Shown: positions 50,832 to 61,214, counted from the first letter of the stretch. The stretch: 64,000 bases of DNA from a bacterium (GCA_021372295.1 JAJFUS010000006.1:62001-126000), one strand, 5' to 3'. Numbers and translations are program-made. Notes: a model not told the origin generated them from the sequence alone.

Positions 50832-52529
50832 TCACTTGGGAGCCGGAACGGATACATCAGTTTTAATGCCGTCTGAAGACGCGCACACGATCCGCTTATC
50901 CGAGCCCGAAGCCCAGGTGACGTTAGCCGTGAAGTCGCCGTTATCGTTGGTAGTTCCACTGCTGATGTCGGCATAGCCACCTGTGATATCGATCACGACT
51001 TTCTGGCCAGCCAGACGATTGCCGTTCACATCAAAAACGGTAACCGTGACTTTGCTCTTGTTCCGATCGTATTTATCGTTTATGGCATCCACTTTCAACT
51101 CTTTGACAGTGCCGCCAATAACGGAAACCGGCGCGCTCACATGCTGCGCTCCGTAAAACGCGTCAATTGTCCCGGAGCGCGTCTTGGTCGGGTAGAAATA
51201 GCCGTTTTGATCCACAAACCCGACGCCTTTCGTGCATCCCCAAATGACGCGCGACATCTGGCTTTCAGTAAGCATCTGATCGTCATCGCCCCAGGTCAGA
51301 TAAAGCTGAGCACCCTCGCCGGACGCCGTTTCCTCGCCTATCCCGCTGATTTTGAGTTTCGACAGTTCGCGCACAGCAGGTTGATCGGCACTCACCAGCA
51401 GCATATCGGCGACGGGGCGTTCAGTGCCCTCGGACGGGCTGTTTATCACCGTGCCGCGCACAGACATTGTTGTCGATCCGCCGCCGTCCAGGTTGATCGC
51501 CTGACATGCGCCCAGCGTCTTCATCGCCTCGGCCATATTCGCTAGAGAAAGGCCTGCGCTCATTAACTGCCTGCCGTCCACCGTCACGATCAGAAGCATA
51601 TTATCGACCGTCACGCCAACAGCCGTCCTGGGGTGTTTGTTGGTGGCGAATGATCTTTCAAATCCCTCGTCCGAATAATCCACGCAGACCTTGCCGTCCC
51701 TGACGAGCCACGGCCCTCCTCCGAGCGCCTGATCGACCTGTGTCCAATCGATATCGCAGTTGCTCTTTATATCGAACCTGATCTTGAGTTTATCACCTAC
51801 TGCGACGTTTTCCTTAAGAAAGGAAGCCGCAGGCCCGCCCGCCGAAATTACAACGCCGCCTTTTGGGATCGGAGTGTTGAGAGCGTCCTGTCTGACCTCG
51901 GTTACGGTGACATTCACGTCATTGCCGACGCGGATCGGCAGGAACTCGGAAGTCGCGATTATATCCGTGCCCTTGTATTTCGACTGAGTGCTGGGTCCGA
52001 ACGCCTCGGTATATACAATCAGTTGATTGGTCTGCCGGCCACGATTGATACCGTCGATCTGGCGGCTTACTCCACTGGGCATAGTCAATTTTGCGGTAAA
52101 CCTGGGATTATCAAAGAACACGCGGCCGTTGTTCAAGAAACCAAACACTGCCCTTTTGAGTCCCGGTTCGCTTAGTAGAGCGCCGTCCGAGACGCATGTG
52201 CCTAAAGGGTCGCCTGTAAACGGAAAATAATCGGCGTTTACGCCCACTAATGCGCCCTCGCGCGCAGTAATCGAGCTGACGGTCTCACGACCCTGGTTCG
52301 GGCCGTCGCCCATTATCACGTCCTGCGCGATAGCCGCTTTCAGGTGCACATTCGGGTTCGCCAAGTCGATCCTGACCACGTTTGTAATGAGCGGACAAGC
52401 CGGATCGGCGTTAACATCCTGAAAAAGCGTCACACCGTCCGCGAGGTTTTTCGTTATCGGTCCGGCAGTCGCGGCCGAACAAAACACGAATACAAACAAC
52501 AGGAATAAAGCTGATCTATAACGTCGCAT
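50832..52529 (-). CDS. Secreted NAGPA-type phosphodiester glycosidase with Ig-like C-terminus
   Basis: A 565-residue exported protein with a signal peptide (MRRYRSALFLLFVFVFCSAATA). Residues of about 30-380 are a phosphodiester glycosidase / NAGPA domain: VVRIDLANPNV, VGVNADYF, HPRTAVGVT and the family hallmark AINLDGGGSTTM near 345. These enzymes remove sugars linked by phosphodiester bonds, as in surface polymers. A region similar to bacterial Ig folds (about 390-470) and an invasin-like Ig domain at the end (KVTVTVFDVNGNRLAGQKVV) follow. The start has GAGGTG at good spacing. It is first in the run toward the lipoprotein, panC and ppsR. The substrate is unknown. Confidence 0.85.
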   Translation of the reverse strand: MRRYRSALFLLFVFVFCSAATAGPITKNLADGVTLFQDVNADPACPLITNVVRIDLANPNVHLKAAIAQDVIMGDGPNQGRETVSSITAREGALVGVNADYFPFTGDPLGTCVSDGALLSEPGLKRAVFGFLNNGRVFFDNPRFTAKLTMPSGVSRQIDGINRGRQTNQLIVYTEAFGPSTQSKYKGTDIIATSEFLPIRVGNDVNVTVTEVRQDALNTPIPKGGVVISAGGPAASFLKENVAVGDKLKIRFDIKSNCDIDWTQVDQALGGGPWLVRDGKVCVDYSDEGFERSFATNKHPRTAVGVTVDNMLLIVTVDGRQLMSAGLSLANMAEAMKTLGACQAINLDGGGSTTMSVRGTVINSPSEGTERPVADMLLVSADQPAVRELSKLKISGIGEETASGEGAQLYLTWGDDDQMLTESQMSRVIWGCTKGVGFVDQNGYFYPTKTRSGTIDAFYGAQHVSAPVSVIGGTVKELKVDAINDKYDRNKSKVTVTVFDVNGNRLAGQKVVIDITGGYADISSGTTNDNGDFTANVTWASGSDKRIVCASSDGIKTDVSVPAPK

Positions 52530-52838
52530 TCAACACCTCATAATATATAATTGCTACGCCCAAACGAGGCAAGTCGTTCCTTGCATGATTATACTACTTT
52601 CAACCTGTGCGCGTTGATGAAAGTGCTCAGCATTGCTGGAATACTTTCCTCGACAAGTAAGAAGACGATCCGTGGGATAACGCGGTGGAAGATATCGCTT
52701 TTGACTAATGAATACGCCGGGGCTTTCACCAATAAAGAGGGAGTGCCGCTTCAGACATAACTGAAATGGCACTCCCATCGTAGCGATTTCCCAATCTAGA
52801 GCATCTCAATAGATTGCAGGCTGCACGTATTCGGCACG
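52530..52838. other. Intergenic stretch between NAGPA and TPR genes
   Basis: The gap holds the terminator at 52739-52776 and presumably the NAGPA promoter. A 69-codon plus-strand frame here has no ribosome site and runs through the terminator. I see nothing else in it. Confidence 0.6.
52739..52776 (-). terminator. Intrinsic terminator of the TPR gene
   Basis: GGGAGTGCC and GGCACTCCC form the base, with an inner TTCAG/CTGAA stem. On the minus strand TCTTTATT follows. It lies 62 nt after the TPR gene stop. Confidence 0.75.
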
Positions 52839-53927
52839 CTATGTTCCTAGATGAGCTTTTCGGATAGATACTAAGCGAAATGCAATAATCAGCAAAACAA
52901 CTACAGCAAACACTATCTTTGCTGTTTTAGACATGACGCTCTCACTATTCGTTTTTGTATCATCAGAATGGCTAAGCGCGGGAGCCACATCATTCAAATA
53001 CGCCTCTGCATTACTGAGCAGGAAATTATCATGTTGTTGCTTCGCTAATTTTTTTGCCTTTTCATAATGCGAGTGGGCTTCCTCATATTTCCCCTCACGT
53101 TGGGACAATAAGCCCAAACTCATATAGGCCTGTGCATTGGATTTATCCAGTTTTATTGCTTTAAGATACCACTTCCTTGCTTCCGGGTAATTGCCGGATT
53201 CGTTCAGCAGATTTCCTCTGACAACCAGATTGTGCGTAACGTTTTGCTCTTTCGGAAACCGTGCAAGGAGTTGCTTAGATAAATCAATGCCTTTTGCATA
53301 CTCGCCAGAGGCATAATAGCAGTCAACCATAAGAGTCACGATTTTTACTGATTCTTTCGCCATACCGAATTTCGAAAAATAGCCGTCGAAGACCGATTTA
53401 CAGTCCTTGTAATTACCTTTGTTATAGAGTGACTGCATGCATTTAAGGACTTCATCTGCAATCATCGATGGCTTCGCGGCATGCTGCATTACCTTACGAC
53501 ATTTTGCAGCTATGTCGTCATTCTTGCCGGTTGATTGTTTACCAGGTAATCCTGCCGGACTGGTTTTCTTGCTTGTTCCCGGAGATGAACATTTATTGGC
53601 AGATGCTTGGCCGGCTTCCGAAGATGGATATTTATCGGCGATGAATTGGAATGTCTCCTTGGCTTTTTGTGTATTTCCGAGTCGCCGGTATATGTCGGCC
53701 TTAACAAAATATGCATTGGAAAGAGATCTTTTATCTGAATCGGGATTGTCCGTGATCGACTTCTCAATATCCTCTAGCGCCTGCTGCAGGTCTTTTCCCG
53801 CCAAAATGCGCTCCACAACGTCCTTGGTTGACTCTTGGAGTTCCGCGCTACCCGCGAAAACAGCGGATGAGACAAAACAGATACCGATTAACATTGCTAA
53901 AGAGAAAATTGTCTTGATGCTGACCAT
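52839..53927 (-). CDS. Exported TPR protein with C-terminal membrane anchor
   Basis: A protein of about 362 residues. A signal peptide (MVSIKTIFSLAMLIGICF) precedes two TPR units (about 60-100). A Gly/Ser/Lys-rich spacer follows, then four or five further TPR helices (about 150-305, e.g. AQAYMSLGLLSQREGKYEEA), and one transmembrane helix near 330-350 with a short basic tail. It probably scaffolds protein complexes outside the cytoplasmic membrane. ATG 53927 is chosen (GGAG 9 nt upstream); GTG 53942 overlaps that ribosome site. Nearby genes are also secreted or TPR proteins, but direct partnership is inference. Confidence 0.78.
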   Translation of the reverse strand: MVSIKTIFSLAMLIGICFVSSAVFAGSAELQESTKDVVERILAGKDLQQALEDIEKSITDNPDSDKRSLSNAYFVKADIYRRLGNTQKAKETFQFIADKYPSSEAGQASANKCSSPGTSKKTSPAGLPGKQSTGKNDDIAAKCRKVMQHAAKPSMIADEVLKCMQSLYNKGNYKDCKSVFDGYFSKFGMAKESVKIVTLMVDCYYASGEYAKGIDLSKQLLARFPKEQNVTHNLVVRGNLLNESGNYPEARKWYLKAIKLDKSNAQAYMSLGLLSQREGKYEEAHSHYEKAKKLAKQQHDNFLLSNAEAYLNDVAPALSHSDDTKTNSESVMSKTAKIVFAVVVLLIIAFRLVSIRKAHLGT

Positions 53928-54058
53928 ATCGTTTTTCTCCACATCTCAATATAAAGTCTACAGCACATGCCGCGCGGTGAATTAATCATAAGGCTTCCCA
54001 GGCCCATCATTAAACAACCATTATAAGTATACCAAAGCGAGATCAGAGTGCCGTATGC

Positions 54059-54589
54059 TTATTCGCTGCACCCAGCTATCTGGCTTGCAGTGTGAATAGC
54101 AGATAACGCTCTAATCTGCGGGCTTGCCCAAGTCTCCAAAGTTGCTGTAACGATCGGCGTTGGAGTCGTGGTACACAAACTGCATGAGCACGGACTGTCT
54201 TTCTCGGTTATGTTGTAGTTTTGGTAACCCTGTCTTCGTTTGCATTGGCATTCAGAATAATTAACCGCATCAGACGCAGTGGTCTTACTGACCGTTGTAT
54301 CCTCATAGCCTGCCTCCAGGCCAAATTGCTCCCAAGCGGCAGAAACGCTCAAGCTATACTTATGTGTATGCTCAGTTGTAATTTCGTATGTGTACGTGCC
54401 GCTTTCACCCGGGCCATAATCACTATGCCAAGTGTCTATTATTAACTCATGCGTATAGGGCCCGCGAGTGGCTGTTACTGTAGCCCAAGAGAATGAATGA
54501 GAGCCCAGCGCACATATTGGACACCATGCAAATGCACCAGATGCACAAACGATACATAGTGCAATTACCATTAATACCGTCTTACACAT
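54059..54589 (-). CDS. Small secreted cysteine-rich protein
   Basis: A 176-residue protein with a signal peptide (MCKTVLMVIALCIVCASGAFA). The mature part has clustered cysteines: WCPICALG at its start, SECQCKRR in the middle and SPCSCSLC near the end. Thr/Ser/Tyr-rich beta-prone sequence lies between them. The pairs could bind a metal or form disulfides. I do not recognise the family. It lies between a TPR protein and a giant beta-helix protein on the same strand, with a wide gap from the latter. Confidence 0.65.
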   Translation of the reverse strand: MCKTVLMVIALCIVCASGAFAWCPICALGSHSFSWATVTATRGPYTHELIIDTWHSDYGPGESGTYTYEITTEHTHKYSLSVSAAWEQFGLEAGYEDTTVSKTTASDAVNYSECQCKRRQGYQNYNITEKDSPCSCSLCTTTPTPIVTATLETWASPQIRALSAIHTASQIAGCSE

Positions 54590-54928
54590 AGTTGTTCTCC
54601 TTGTGTTTTTGTGAATTGGCTATTTCTTGCCTGTCTGATTATCTTGGAACCTGGGAAGCAACTGACCCGTAAGCGCGCCATATCCCATTTGGATTCAGGA
54701 TCGACCAACGTGTTGGCCGCTCCATCGCCTGATCAATGGAGTGCTTTCGGACTTTCAGACAAGTAGACAAAGCGCGCTGCCGGCTGGTCGTCGGAACACT
54801 TCAATACTCAGACAAACATCCCTCCTCACCTCGCGACCTTCGCGCCGGCATATTTGACTGTCAGTCCACCTAATGGACACTCAGACTAGTGATACCTGAG
54901 CGCCCATTAGGCGGAAAGAAATCACACT
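54590..54928. other. Non-coding stretch with a long hairpin
   Basis: No frame of note lies on either strand. The only clear structure is the hairpin at 54869-54911 beside the beta-helix gene. The promoter of the Cys-rich gene must lie in this gap, but I could not place it with confidence. Confidence 0.5.
54869..54911 (-). terminator. Hairpin after the giant beta-helix gene
   Basis: CCTAATGG pairs with CCATTAGG and the stem continues through GCGCTCAG/CTGAGTGT with two G-U pairs on the minus strand, giving about 16 pairs and an 11-nt loop. It starts 18 nt after the stop. No T-tract follows, so it may stabilise the 3' end rather than terminate. Confidence 0.5.
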
Positions 54929-57900
54929 CTAGTACCTCCAATCATATCCGACGTTGTCATGGATGTGAGTGGAATCTTTGTCATTTATAACAAGACCACT
55001 GCCAGGCACATAAAGCCCGCCTCTGTCATTGTTATAGATGGTGTTGTCATACATGGTTCCTGTCAGGGTTACTGAAATGGAAGATATTAGATAAGCGCCT
55101 GCGCCTTCGCCAAGTTGGTCGCCAAAATAATTCGCTTCATTGTCATGTATGCTGTTGTTGTTAATCTGTACACTAGACCCACCAGCCATGTATATGCCGC
55201 CGCCTTTAACAGCACAGCCTGAAGTTCCACCATAGTATCGCCCTTCATTATTAGCTATCGTATTGTACGATATAACAAGTCTATCGGCATTGTAGGAATA
55301 TATACCGGCACCAGCTTCCAGCATATAACTGGATGATACATAGCCGCCGCTGCTATGTAATCGCGGTTGAGCAATATTGTTCAGAATGTCATTATTTGAT
55401 ATCGTGGCGCGTGTTGACGAAGACATGTTGTCGTAAACATAAATGCCTCCGCCATGTTCCGCATAGTTGCCCAGAGATGTCGTTCCATCACTTCCGCCGA
55501 TCGTATTGCCTGAGATAGTTACGTCCGCATATTTCAGAGCAATTCCGCCACCATATTCAGCCTCATTTTTGCGAATGAGGTTGTTGTTTTGTATATTACC
55601 ATACGACTCCTCGACATATATACCTCCACCATAATAGTCGCAAGAGTTGTCTTCAATGACGTTGGATGTAATTTGAAGGTTGTTTGTGCACCCCGTAACA
55701 TAAATACCGCCGCCGCCGGTATGCACATAATGTCCTGTTATGGTGTTTCCTGTGACGGTCATATCAGCCTGATCCAGGTATATCCCGCCTCCGGTGGAAT
55801 TTGAGATATAGCAGTCATTGTTTACTATAGTGTTGTTGCTTATCGTTCCGGTGCATTTGTAGCAATATATCCCTGATCCATATTGTGCGCAATTGCCTGA
55901 AACTCCAGTCGCGTCGCCGATATAGTTGCTGGAGATAGTGACACTGGATCCCTGATCGCAATAAATCCCGCCGCCTCTACTGTTTGAGCCATTTGAAATC
56001 AAACTGTTGTTTGAGATGGTCGGCTGTGAGTTGGTTCCACAATATATACCACCACCATAAGCAGATCTGCTGTAACCATGCCAAATGTTAAACCCATCTA
56101 TTAGTGTGCCGGATGACGCGCCGGCGGCTATTGTTACCGCGGATCCGTAACTGCCAAAACTCAAGAGGTAGATCTTGGTATCATATTCGGTTGAACTGCG
56201 TGGGAAGACCGGACGAGCGCTAAGGACTGTTTCGGTACCTCGGAAACTACCATAGAGCTTCACGCCCGAAGGCAGCGTGATGCGCTCTCTGTAAGTGCCG
56301 TATTTGACCCAAACTTCACTGCCGGACGTCGCAACGTTCAGCGCGCCTTGAATTGTCTTGAACGCAGTACTCCAGCTTTTGCCGTCGTTGCAATTGCCTC
56401 TGGAATTATTATGATACGAAACGTAATATCGCGTTCCTGTAGTAACAGTTGTTCGGATAACGATATTTTTATCGTCGCTAATAGAATTATAAGCGCCGGG
56501 TGTGGGCAATGTGAGATCAGCGTCTGCGCCATTCGGGAGCTCTATCGTTCCGGCCAATGAGGTTGTGCTTAGATAATCCAGATCGCTTGAGTTATCACCG
56601 CTCTCGATCGTGTAGTGGAACACCAGAGTGTCGGAATTGCTGCCTGAATAATAACTCGCCATCCTGTCTGAACTCGTCAATGCAAGATTCAATGTCGGAA
56701 TGCCGGTTACAACGACAGTCTGATCAAACTGCACCTGGATATCAAGAATCTCACCAACCGTGTTATGAAGACCATCGCTTGCAGTGCTGGTAACACTTAC
56801 CACTTTCGGCGTGGTCCAGTTGCAAGTAAACTCATCAGCGCCCATATCGACGCTATCGCCCTGTTCACGCTCTTCGCCGTCAATGTCGGTCCAATTCTCA
56901 TTAGAGTAATCGCTGTTACCGGCATTGAAGCACGGTGAGTTGACAGTCTGTAGGTGGTAATCTTGATTGCTGGAATTCACAAACAGGGGATCACCGGATA
57001 TATCCGTCGAGTGACTCGCCGTAACATCGTAGTAGTTATACGAGGCGTCGCTGCCGTTTCCATAGACGCAATTGTACCCAATAACTGTTGAACTGGCTCC
57101 TCCGCTGATCCCTCCGCCATTAAACGCTATGATGTTGTTTCTAATGGTGGCGGAGCAACTGCCAAGACTGATTCCGCCGCCGATACTGTTGCCACCGGTG
57201 ATCAGCGTTCCACTATTGCCTGCGATGGTGTTGTTCACAATCGTGGGATTGGAAGTTCCTGAACACTCGATACCGGAAACATAGAAGGTTGAGCCATGGT
57301 TTCCATAAATCATGCAGTTGATTATTGTTGGAGAGGCGTCGGAACAGCTCACTCCGCAGCCAAAGTTATTCCCGATCATATTTCCAGATATTACAGGCGA
57401 CGAGTCAGCACATGATATGCCTGAGCAAGGCATATGTGTATTTGCTATCACTTGACCATCATTGCTAATAATGCGATTGTTGGAGATGGTCAGTGCTGAG
57501 CTTTCGCAACTTATGCCGCTGGAACCATTTTGAATAGTAAAGCCGTCAATTGTTGTAGCGCTGGTTATGTCTGAGCCGGCAGTCACCACTACTCCAAGTA
57601 TGTTTATATATAAGCCATCACCAATACTAGTCCCAATACCACTGCCATCGATGATTGTGACGATACTACTATCCTGGCTGCGCCCGGCAAGAGTGGTTTC
57701 GGTGCCGTCAAAGCCTCCATACAGCGACTCGGCATTGTCCAGCGTAATGGATTCGTTATATACCGTGGCGTCAGAGTAACCCTTCACCCAAATCTGATCG
57801 CCAGCTATTGCGGATTCGATAGCTCCACCGATAGTCGCCTTAGCGGTTCCCCATTCAAATCCATAGTTGTAGTCATTGCCTGCCTTAGCATCTACGTGCA

Positions 57901-59185
57901 AGATCTTCTGGCCTACGCGCAGGTAGATCTTGTCACTAACGATGGCGGACATGTGACCGGCGCTGTCTTCAAATTGCGCATAGACAGTTTTCTCTCCATC
58001 ACCGGAGGCCAGAGTCCATTCCTTACTGCTGGCGTAGTCCTCCCATGTGCTCCAGACCGAGCCGTCGTTGCTGAAATGCATCTGAGCAGCACTGGAACCA
58101 GCCGACAAAGCGAGTGTAACACTACTCTCCTGGGCATACAGCGCTCCGCTCTCAGCAGTAACACTGCACGTCATAGGAATATACTCGCATACGGTGAACT
58201 TCACATTATCTCTCATTACTTCCGTGCCGTCCGAGAGCTGCATCACGGCATCTAGTGTTGCCTCGCCTGTAGCCACTCCTTCTACGTAAACGGATGACGG
58301 AATTGAATCCGTGCCTATAACATAAGTGGTTCCAGTCCCCGAAACTGGAATCTGAGTGCCTTTGCTGGATGTAGTCCAAACCTTTATATTATCGCTTCCT
58401 GTACTGGCCACCAGAGTGATCTTTTGCCCGTTTATATCGGAACTCGGGCCGTATGCGAGATTCACTTGAACCAGATCGTCCTCACCGGTTACTGTGCCGG
58501 TCTCATATCTGTCCTGGATAGTGTTACTATTATCATCATCCACGTTATAGATTATATATCCGCTTGGAGAATCTGCTTCCACCGACTGGTCGGAATCGTC
58601 GATGGAGCCATCGTTATTGGAATCCGAGAGTAGATCGACATAAGAATCGCAAATATCTCCGCCGCCGTTATAAGCAAAAAGCGTGCAGCCGTCAATATCG
58701 TACTGGCCGCTGTAGCAGGTATTGCTGTAATCGATGACCAGATGATAGACTTTACCCCCCACCCAACTCCTAGACAGAGCAATCAGAGAAGGGCTTGCTC
58801 CAATATCGAGATTGGGCAAAGCCTGGCCCTTATCCTTGTTATCAAGGACACAAGTGCCGTTGATATAAAAGTCCACGCCATCGTCAGAGAATATGGCGAC
58901 GCTTGTGCTGTTCGACGCAGGAATAAAGTATCCCTCGAACGTTTTGTAATCCGGTAGGGATGACGGAGAGTTAGGATATACCGGTTTGACTGACGCCTGC
59001 GCTTCGTATGAAGCTTCAGTTCGCACATCAATATAGCTAGCGGTGTCCATATCCATGAAGATCTCATCGAGACCGAGCGCATTCACTGCGCCGGATAGAA
59101 GCAATAAACCCGCCAAAGTCAATGCAACAGACAACGCCTGGCGCGTCATCCGTATCTCTTTCTTATTGCCCCAATTACAATTCAT
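54929..59185 (-). CDS. Giant secreted PA14 / parallel beta-helix protein
   Basis: A 1418-residue exported protein. ATG 59185 has AAGGAG 7 nt upstream and gives a long polar lead before the signal helix (MTRQALSVALTLAGLLLLSG); ATG 59149 would start at the signal itself. A PA14-like domain follows (about 40-165, FEGYFIPASNSTSVAIFSDD), then Ig-like strands. Two successive DUF1565/beta-helix modules begin VDAKAGNDYNYG near 440 and YYVSYHNNSRGNCNDGKSW near 960, each with many NxIxxN / GGGIYC rungs. No C-terminal anchor is visible. It is translationally coupled to the upstream TPR gene. Glycan binding is likely; enzymatic activity is unproven. Confidence 0.8.
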   Translation of the reverse strand: MNCNWGNKKEIRMTRQALSVALTLAGLLLLSGAVNALGLDEIFMDMDTASYIDVRTEASYEAQASVKPVYPNSPSSLPDYKTFEGYFIPASNSTSVAIFSDDGVDFYINGTCVLDNKDKGQALPNLDIGASPSLIALSRSWVGGKVYHLVIDYSNTCYSGQYDIDGCTLFAYNGGGDICDSYVDLLSDSNNDGSIDDSDQSVEADSPSGYIIYNVDDDNSNTIQDRYETGTVTGEDDLVQVNLAYGPSSDINGQKITLVASTGSDNIKVWTTSSKGTQIPVSGTGTTYVIGTDSIPSSVYVEGVATGEATLDAVMQLSDGTEVMRDNVKFTVCEYIPMTCSVTAESGALYAQESSVTLALSAGSSAAQMHFSNDGSVWSTWEDYASSKEWTLASGDGEKTVYAQFEDSAGHMSAIVSDKIYLRVGQKILHVDAKAGNDYNYGFEWGTAKATIGGAIESAIAGDQIWVKGYSDATVYNESITLDNAESLYGGFDGTETTLAGRSQDSSIVTIIDGSGIGTSIGDGLYINILGVVVTAGSDITSATTIDGFTIQNGSSGISCESSALTISNNRIISNDGQVIANTHMPCSGISCADSSPVISGNMIGNNFGCGVSCSDASPTIINCMIYGNHGSTFYVSGIECSGTSNPTIVNNTIAGNSGTLITGGNSIGGGISLGSCSATIRNNIIAFNGGGISGGASSTVIGYNCVYGNGSDASYNYYDVTASHSTDISGDPLFVNSSNQDYHLQTVNSPCFNAGNSDYSNENWTDIDGEEREQGDSVDMGADEFTCNWTTPKVVSVTSTASDGLHNTVGEILDIQVQFDQTVVVTGIPTLNLALTSSDRMASYYSGSNSDTLVFHYTIESGDNSSDLDYLSTTSLAGTIELPNGADADLTLPTPGAYNSISDDKNIVIRTTVTTGTRYYVSYHNNSRGNCNDGKSWSTAFKTIQGALNVATSGSEVWVKYGTYRERITLPSGVKLYGSFRGTETVLSARPVFPRSSTEYDTKIYLLSFGSYGSAVTIAAGASSGTLIDGFNIWHGYSRSAYGGGIYCGTNSQPTISNNSLISNGSNSRGGGIYCDQGSSVTISSNYIGDATGVSGNCAQYGSGIYCYKCTGTISNNTIVNNDCYISNSTGGGIYLDQADMTVTGNTITGHYVHTGGGGIYVTGCTNNLQITSNVIEDNSCDYYGGGIYVEESYGNIQNNNLIRKNEAEYGGGIALKYADVTISGNTIGGSDGTTSLGNYAEHGGGIYVYDNMSSSTRATISNNDILNNIAQPRLHSSGGYVSSSYMLEAGAGIYSYNADRLVISYNTIANNEGRYYGGTSGCAVKGGGIYMAGGSSVQINNNSIHDNEANYFGDQLGEGAGAYLISSISVTLTGTMYDNTIYNNDRGGLYVPGSGLVINDKDSTHIHDNVGYDWRY

Positions 59186-61061
59186 CGCCATTCTCCTTAA
59201 TCTTCTTTTCCAGCTCAGGTATATAGCTTTTTGCACCGGCAAGATCACCACTATCATCGATTGCCTGCAAATAAGCGAGGGCCAGTTTATAATCCTCAGC
59301 CAGATCACATACCTGGGCCAGTCTCACGCGATAAGCATCAGCCTCTCTGGCTTCCGACTCATCGTCCAGCATACTTTGAAGCATATCAATGGCTTTGTCA
59401 TATTGCTCTGCTGAAACCCAGATACGCACGACTCTGCTTTGTATCAGCGATCTCGATAGATACTTACATTTCTTGGAGCTTGCAGCTTTTATGTGAGGCA
59501 ATACATAATCGTCACATATACTGAGCGCCAACTCTGTATCGCCAAGCTTGTCATGCGCACACATTGCCGCGCCCAGAACTACTCCCAAACCTCTGCGCTC
59601 TATACGCGAATCCGTATCATCCAGAAGATCCTGGGCATTCTCGATATTCTCTTCAACAAGACTGCGGATCTCATCCAGATCGTCCCCCGCATCCTCGTAT
59701 TCCTTTGAACACATCCATTGATCAAAGTATCGCTGGTCAGGACCGGTTGTCCTCACCGCTGGAGCGCTCGGTTTCTCATGTATCGAGCCGTCCAACGAAG
59801 AATCATCAGAATGGTCAATTTTCGGTTGTGCGGTATCCGGTTTTTCCGAGTTTGAGCCCAGCCTGGACGACTTTCTTGAACTTGAGTCGCCACTTCCGCC
59901 GGAACCGCTTCCAGACCACCCAGCAATGGACATGCCAGGCAGTCTGTTCTCGATTTGCGGCATAGCAGTCTGAACATTAGAGGCATATTTATACGCCGGC
60001 GCTTGATTGTTGGATTGAGAGACGGCATCGGCCATCTTCATAGCAACAACCGTATCGGTTTTGTCAACTTTGCTCTTCTCTGCCACCGTCTCTTTGGCTG
60101 GAACGTGCTGATCATTCAGCTCGTTCAGGTCGATCACGCAGGCTTCAAGTCGAAGAACGTCGGAATAGCTAGGCTTGAATTCAGAAGACCCGCAGGCTAA
60201 TTGCCATGCCTGCTCAGCTGCCGCTTTCGACCCTGCGTTTTCCGCTATCGCCCGAATCAATAGTCCGGCCGCCTCGGCGCGCATTTTTGAGTCGGTGGAT
60301 TTAAGCAGTTGGCGAGCCGTTTGTTCAGCTTCAAACAAACGTCCTTCGCGAAGTGATTTGAGTATGTCCTCAACCGTAATGTTGTCCGATAAAGCCATAT
60401 TGGTGACGATTGGGCTTGTAGTAGAGTTTGCCTTGCCCTGCCGCAATAGAGCCGCTTCCTGAGCGGCTTTCCAACCGGATCTACTGAGAGGGTAATCGCG
60501 AACGACTCTTTCATAGGCAGCTAAAGCATCCGCCGAAGTGCTAAGCTTCTGGCTGCATATCGCTATCTTAAGCGCGGCTTGAGCCGCTATCTCGCTTTTT
60601 GGATGCGCAGCAATCAGTTTTCGCTGTTCAGTAATTGTCTGTTCATAGTTTGCTCGCCGCTTTTTGAGGCCGGAAAGAATCGTCTTTAAGCAAGTTTGTT
60701 CCTGGGAACTGGACGAGCGAGTCTTTAGCACGTACGCATAAACACCCTCGGCTCTGTCAATAGCGGCATTGTAACCCTGTAAACCTCGAACAGAGGCAAT
60801 GAGGAGCCTGTACGCTTTTGTGCGGTTACTAGAATCTTTTGCAGTCGATAATACCCGCTTCGCAGCATTTATCGCCTGATCATAACGCTCGGCTTTGAAC
60901 GCTGCCTGGGCATCTGCCAGACCGGAACATGCGGTATTGGCGGACACGCCTTTTTTTGCAGCCGCAGGCAAATCCTGCGCCACGGTAGATTGTGCAAATC
61001 TCGCGCAAAACACCAAAGCATAGACTGCCACCAACATCGGGAATAGAACCTTGATCTTCAT
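59175..61061 (-). CDS. Secreted TPR protein coupled to the giant beta-helix gene
   Basis: A 628-residue exported protein: ATG 61061 (GGGAGG 6 nt upstream) opens a signal peptide (MKIKVLFPMLVAVYALVFCA). TPR-like helices run through about 45-320 (QAAFKAERYDQAINAAKRVL) and again about 455-620 (YKLALAYLQAID). A disordered Ser/Gly/Lys-rich region of about 400-430 contains SGSGSGGSGDSSSRKSSR. Its stop overlaps the start of the beta-helix gene by 11 nt, implying joint production and perhaps a physical complex at the cell surface. The promoter is at 61215-61242. Specific function is unknown. Confidence 0.8.
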   Translation of the reverse strand: MKIKVLFPMLVAVYALVFCARFAQSTVAQDLPAAAKKGVSANTACSGLADAQAAFKAERYDQAINAAKRVLSTAKDSSNRTKAYRLLIASVRGLQGYNAAIDRAEGVYAYVLKTRSSSSQEQTCLKTILSGLKKRRANYEQTITEQRKLIAAHPKSEIAAQAALKIAICSQKLSTSADALAAYERVVRDYPLSRSGWKAAQEAALLRQGKANSTTSPIVTNMALSDNITVEDILKSLREGRLFEAEQTARQLLKSTDSKMRAEAAGLLIRAIAENAGSKAAAEQAWQLACGSSEFKPSYSDVLRLEACVIDLNELNDQHVPAKETVAEKSKVDKTDTVVAMKMADAVSQSNNQAPAYKYASNVQTAMPQIENRLPGMSIAGWSGSGSGGSGDSSSRKSSRLGSNSEKPDTAQPKIDHSDDSSLDGSIHEKPSAPAVRTTGPDQRYFDQWMCSKEYEDAGDDLDEIRSLVEENIENAQDLLDDTDSRIERRGLGVVLGAAMCAHDKLGDTELALSICDDYVLPHIKAASSKKCKYLSRSLIQSRVVRIWVSAEQYDKAIDMLQSMLDDESEAREADAYRVRLAQVCDLAEDYKLALAYLQAIDDSGDLAGAKSYIPELEKKIKENGDEL

Positions 61062-61214
61062 CAGCAACCTCCCAAAATGGTCTCTTGTCGAGACTTTCAG
61101 TGCCTAAACAAACAGAGCATTTTTTTGCATAGCCCACTCTTATATTGAGCACGGCTTGTATTTGTTATGCGAAAAGAGCCAACATGCATTCACAATATCA
61201 GATTAGGGTTAAGT

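Noticed and set aside
52551-52760. 69-codon plus-strand frame in the NAGPA/TPR gap
   Set aside because: It runs into a terminator hairpin and has no coding signals.
55000-57500. Regularly spaced similar motifs that could look like a CRISPR or DNA repeat array
   Set aside because: The similarity is at the protein level (beta-helix rungs NxIxxN, GGGIY) with variable spacing and no conserved DNA repeat.
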